Shown piece by piece: positions 6,479 through 7,886 of a stretch of 7,886 bases of DNA. The stretch's first letter is position 1. Each line of letters begins with the position of its first letter. The notes beneath the pieces are model-generated. The model ran no database searches. It was not told where the DNA came from and saw only the letters and a program-made list of their open reading frames with translations. This DNA is from a bacterium (GTDB taxonomy: Bacteria; Armatimonadota; Chthonomonadetes; Chthonomonadales; Chthonomonadaceae), in contig JAJZFK010000311.1 in NCBI GenBank assembly GCA_021805405.1, positions 1 through 7,886 of the forward strand. The letters run 5' to 3'. Position numbers and translations under genes: made by a program.

Positions 6479-7327
6479 CTATTTTGATGCAGTTGCTGGG
6501 TAACCTAAGAGCGACAGCATTTTATCGCCATAGCGGGTTCCAAATTGGCGGTAACCACCTGGAGTAAAGTGAAGGTGATCTGGGCGGCATGGGCAGCCCG
6601 CTGAGGAGATCACATAGCAATTGGGAATAGTATGCGGAAGCGTGTCGATAATGGCGTTCATACTGGCACAAGCGCCATTTTCGTCGGCATTCACCACTTC
6701 GCCCGCAAGCAGGGGTACCTTGGCAGGGTTGAGGTGCAGGTCCTTGATGAGATTGTCATAAATGGATTTAACCTTGGTGGGCCAATCCACATCACCTGTG
6801 TTAGACTCGCCCTGGTGCAGCAGAATACCTTTGATGACGCCTGCCTTCTGTGCCAACTTTGCCATATCCACTAATCGCTGGTATGGATCGCCCCCATACG
6901 CGGCTATTATGCCCTTCATCCAGGAGGGTGCAGTTTCTGCGTAGTCCTGGTAGTGATCCTTCTCAAACATCTCGATCTTACAGCCAGCCACAGCGACGTT
7001 AATGATGCCGACGCGAATGTTTTTTGGCAGGTTCGCTACAAGCGTGCGGCCGAAATAGTCACACGGGTTAATGCCGTTGCCTGGCCGGGCAAGCGGTGGA
7101 ACAGCCGTATACCAGTGGCCCATTTTCCTGTGCATCTCGGGAAAGTCCACAGCCGCCATCATCTCAAAGCGCGGGTCAACGGGCCCCATATCCTGAGCCT
7201 CTACACCAGGATATCCCTCCATATTCGACTGCCCAAAGGCTAGGAAGACGTAGAAGTTCTTATTTTGTGCGACTGCTGCAATATTGAGGAAGAGCATCGC
7301 GACTATCACCAGAAGCCCTGTTTTCAT
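6479..7327 (-). CDS. Secreted SASA-domain acetylesterase (CE6 / sialate O-acetylesterase-like)
   Basis: This is probably a serine esterase that removes O-acetyl groups from polysaccharide, with acetylated xylan the likeliest substrate. Residues 1-20 form a signal peptide (hydrophobic core, AVA|Q cleavage), so it acts in the periplasm or outside. The mature part is one SGNH-like SASA domain. FGQSNMEG (31-38) carries nucleophile Ser34, VAVAGCKIE (111-119) follows, HQGES (171-175) is the conserved central block, and DHLHF (250-254) supplies Asp250 and His253. All expected catalytic residues are present, and 282 residues is normal for a single-domain member. The ATG is preceded by AAAGGCGGA on the minus strand. 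It lies 51 nt downstream of a CE1-type esterase on the same strand with no terminator between them, suggesting co-transcription. Databases often name such proteins sialate O-acetylesterase, but the neighbour argues for a plant-polysaccharide role. Substrate is inferred. Confidence 0.9.
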   Translation of the reverse strand: MKTGLLVIVAMLFLNIAAVAQNKNFYVFLAFGQSNMEGYPGVEAQDMGPVDPRFEMMAAVDFPEMHRKMGHWYTAVPPLARPGNGINPCDYFGRTLVANLPKNIRVGIINVAVAGCKIEMFEKDHYQDYAETAPSWMKGIIAAYGGDPYQRLVDMAKLAQKAGVIKGILLHQGESNTGDVDWPTKVKSIYDNLIKDLHLNPAKVPLLAGEVVNADENGACASMNAIIDTLPHTIPNCYVISSAGCPCRPDHLHFTPGGYRQFGTRYGDKMLSLLGYPATASK

Positions 7328-7378
7328 GCATTCCGCCTTTCATATCCGGGTTGTATGGTTCGCTCATGCGAGGTATTT

Positions 7379-7885
7379 TTACTTGAAAACCCGCTGAAGA
7401 AAGTAATAAAGGTTGTTGCGCCATTCGATTGGATCGTGCGTGCGGTCACTTACACTCCAGACGTGCGGCACGTTGTGCTGTTTAAGGTAAAGGTGGAGGT
7501 TCTCGCTGATATGGAACAGCCCGTCGTTTGTTCCGCAGGAGAGCCAAAGCAACTTGAGTGCTCTACTCGCAGCCGACGGGTTGGGTACAAGTTGTGCTGG
7601 TGGATATGTGTTTGGCGCTGGTGAAAAGGCGCCAATCCATGCAAAGAGTTCAAGATGTTCTAATCCGAAATCCAGCGACTGTCCGCCACCCATCGACAAC
7701 CCAGCAAGAGCTCGGTGTTCCTGATCAACCTGCACGGAATATCGTGCCTGAATGGTGGGGATTACATCTTTCAGCAGGTCCTGCTCAAATGCAGCGAAGG
7801 CAGGTGCGGCAGCGTAGACATTGCCCACAGGCCTGTCATCCTTTTGTGCGCGGCCGTTCGGCATCACAATGATCATTGGCACGGC
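7379..7885 (-). CDS. CE1 / esterase-D-type alpha/beta hydrolase, 5' end outside window
   Basis: This is the C-terminal part of a serine esterase of the PF00756 group (feruloyl and acetylxylan esterases, esterase D, enterochelin-esterase-like proteins). About 169 residues are visible. The frame stays open to the window edge, and the GTG at 7882 reads as an internal Val within VPMIIVMPNGR, so the true start lies beyond. GLSMGG (codons around 7685-7702) carries the nucleophile Ser. CGTNDGLF supplies the likely acid Asp. The His of THDPIEWRNNLYYF is the candidate third triad member, with the usual W-x-x-W spacing loosened. It ends at TAA 7379-7381. The following acetylesterase gene starts 51 nt later, so the two probably share a transcript. 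Comparable CE1 domains are often annotated with xylanase or feruloyl-esterase names; actual substrate cannot be told. Signal peptide and any extra domain are out of view. Confidence 0.88.
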   Translation of the reverse strand, partial: AVPMIIVMPNGRAQKDDRPVGNVYAAAPAFAAFEQDLLKDVIPTIQARYSVQVDQEHRALAGLSMGGGQSLDFGLEHLELFAWIGAFSPAPNTYPPAQLVPNPSAASRALKLLWLSCGTNDGLFHISENLHLYLKQHNVPHVWSVSDRTHDPIEWRNNLYYFLQRVFK

Positions 7886-7886
7886 C

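Noticed and set aside
6315..6503. 62-residue plus-strand ORF with AAGGAG 8 nt before its ATG, divergent from the ankyrin gene
   Set aside because: It runs through the ankyrin promoter and leader, through the perfect 12-bp inverted repeat, and into the 3' end of the acetylesterase gene. Its composition looks random and matches no family I know. The ribosome-binding site alone is not enough.
7880..7882. GTG at 7882 as the start of the CE1-type esterase
   Set aside because: It would begin inside the core strand (PMIIVMPNG) with no space for the oxyanion and N-terminal part of the fold. The frame continues past the window end.

Overview
The window shows an ordinary stretch of chromosome from a heterotrophic Gram-negative bacterium. 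Base composition is near 50% GC by eye. The gene set points to Acidobacteriota, perhaps a soil Terriglobia-type organism: an M16C presequence-type peptidase, a secreted YncE-like propeller fused to a phosphoesterase, an ankyrin-repeat protein, and two secreted carbohydrate-esterase-type proteins. This assignment rests on remembered family distributions. No rRNA, marker gene or database search supports it. I see no tRNA, rRNA, CRISPR array, integrase, transposase gene or phage module.

Layout. Positions 2-1750 (+) hold the C-terminal part of a presequence-protease-like M16C metallopeptidase; its N-terminal catalytic lobe lies before the window. A strong hairpin (1766-1800) closes it and sits between it and a convergent 69-residue protein of unknown function (1868-2077, -). 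The spacer 2078-2369 has no gene but carries three copies of one AT-rich motif. Positions 2370-4931 (-) encode a large exported fusion of a beta-propeller and an alkaline-phosphatase-superfamily phosphoesterase. Its upstream spacer (4932-5203) contains repeated ATGACA boxes. Positions 5204-6244 (-) encode an ankyrin-repeat protein with a plausible sigma70-type promoter at 6386-6415 and a structured leader. A perfect 12-bp inverted repeat (6438-6470) follows the next gene. That gene (6479-7327, -) is a signal-peptide-bearing SASA/CE6-type acetylesterase. Just upstream, on the same strand, is a CE1/esterase-D-type alpha/beta hydrolase (7379-7885, -), cut by the window end.

How the genes fit together. 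The clearest functional unit is the esterase pair on the right. The two genes are co-oriented 51 bases apart with no terminator between them, and together they suggest removal of acetyl and/or feruloyl groups from hemicellulose outside the cytoplasm. The phosphoesterase fusion may scavenge phosphate from exported or environmental organic phosphates. The peptidase, the small protein and the ankyrin protein look like independent single-gene units. I found no convincing new multi-gene system. The points most worth checking are the non-coding elements (the CTCAAATTAC motif set, the ATGACA repeats, the ankyrin leader and the 6438-6470 repeat) and the uncharacterised 69-residue protein.
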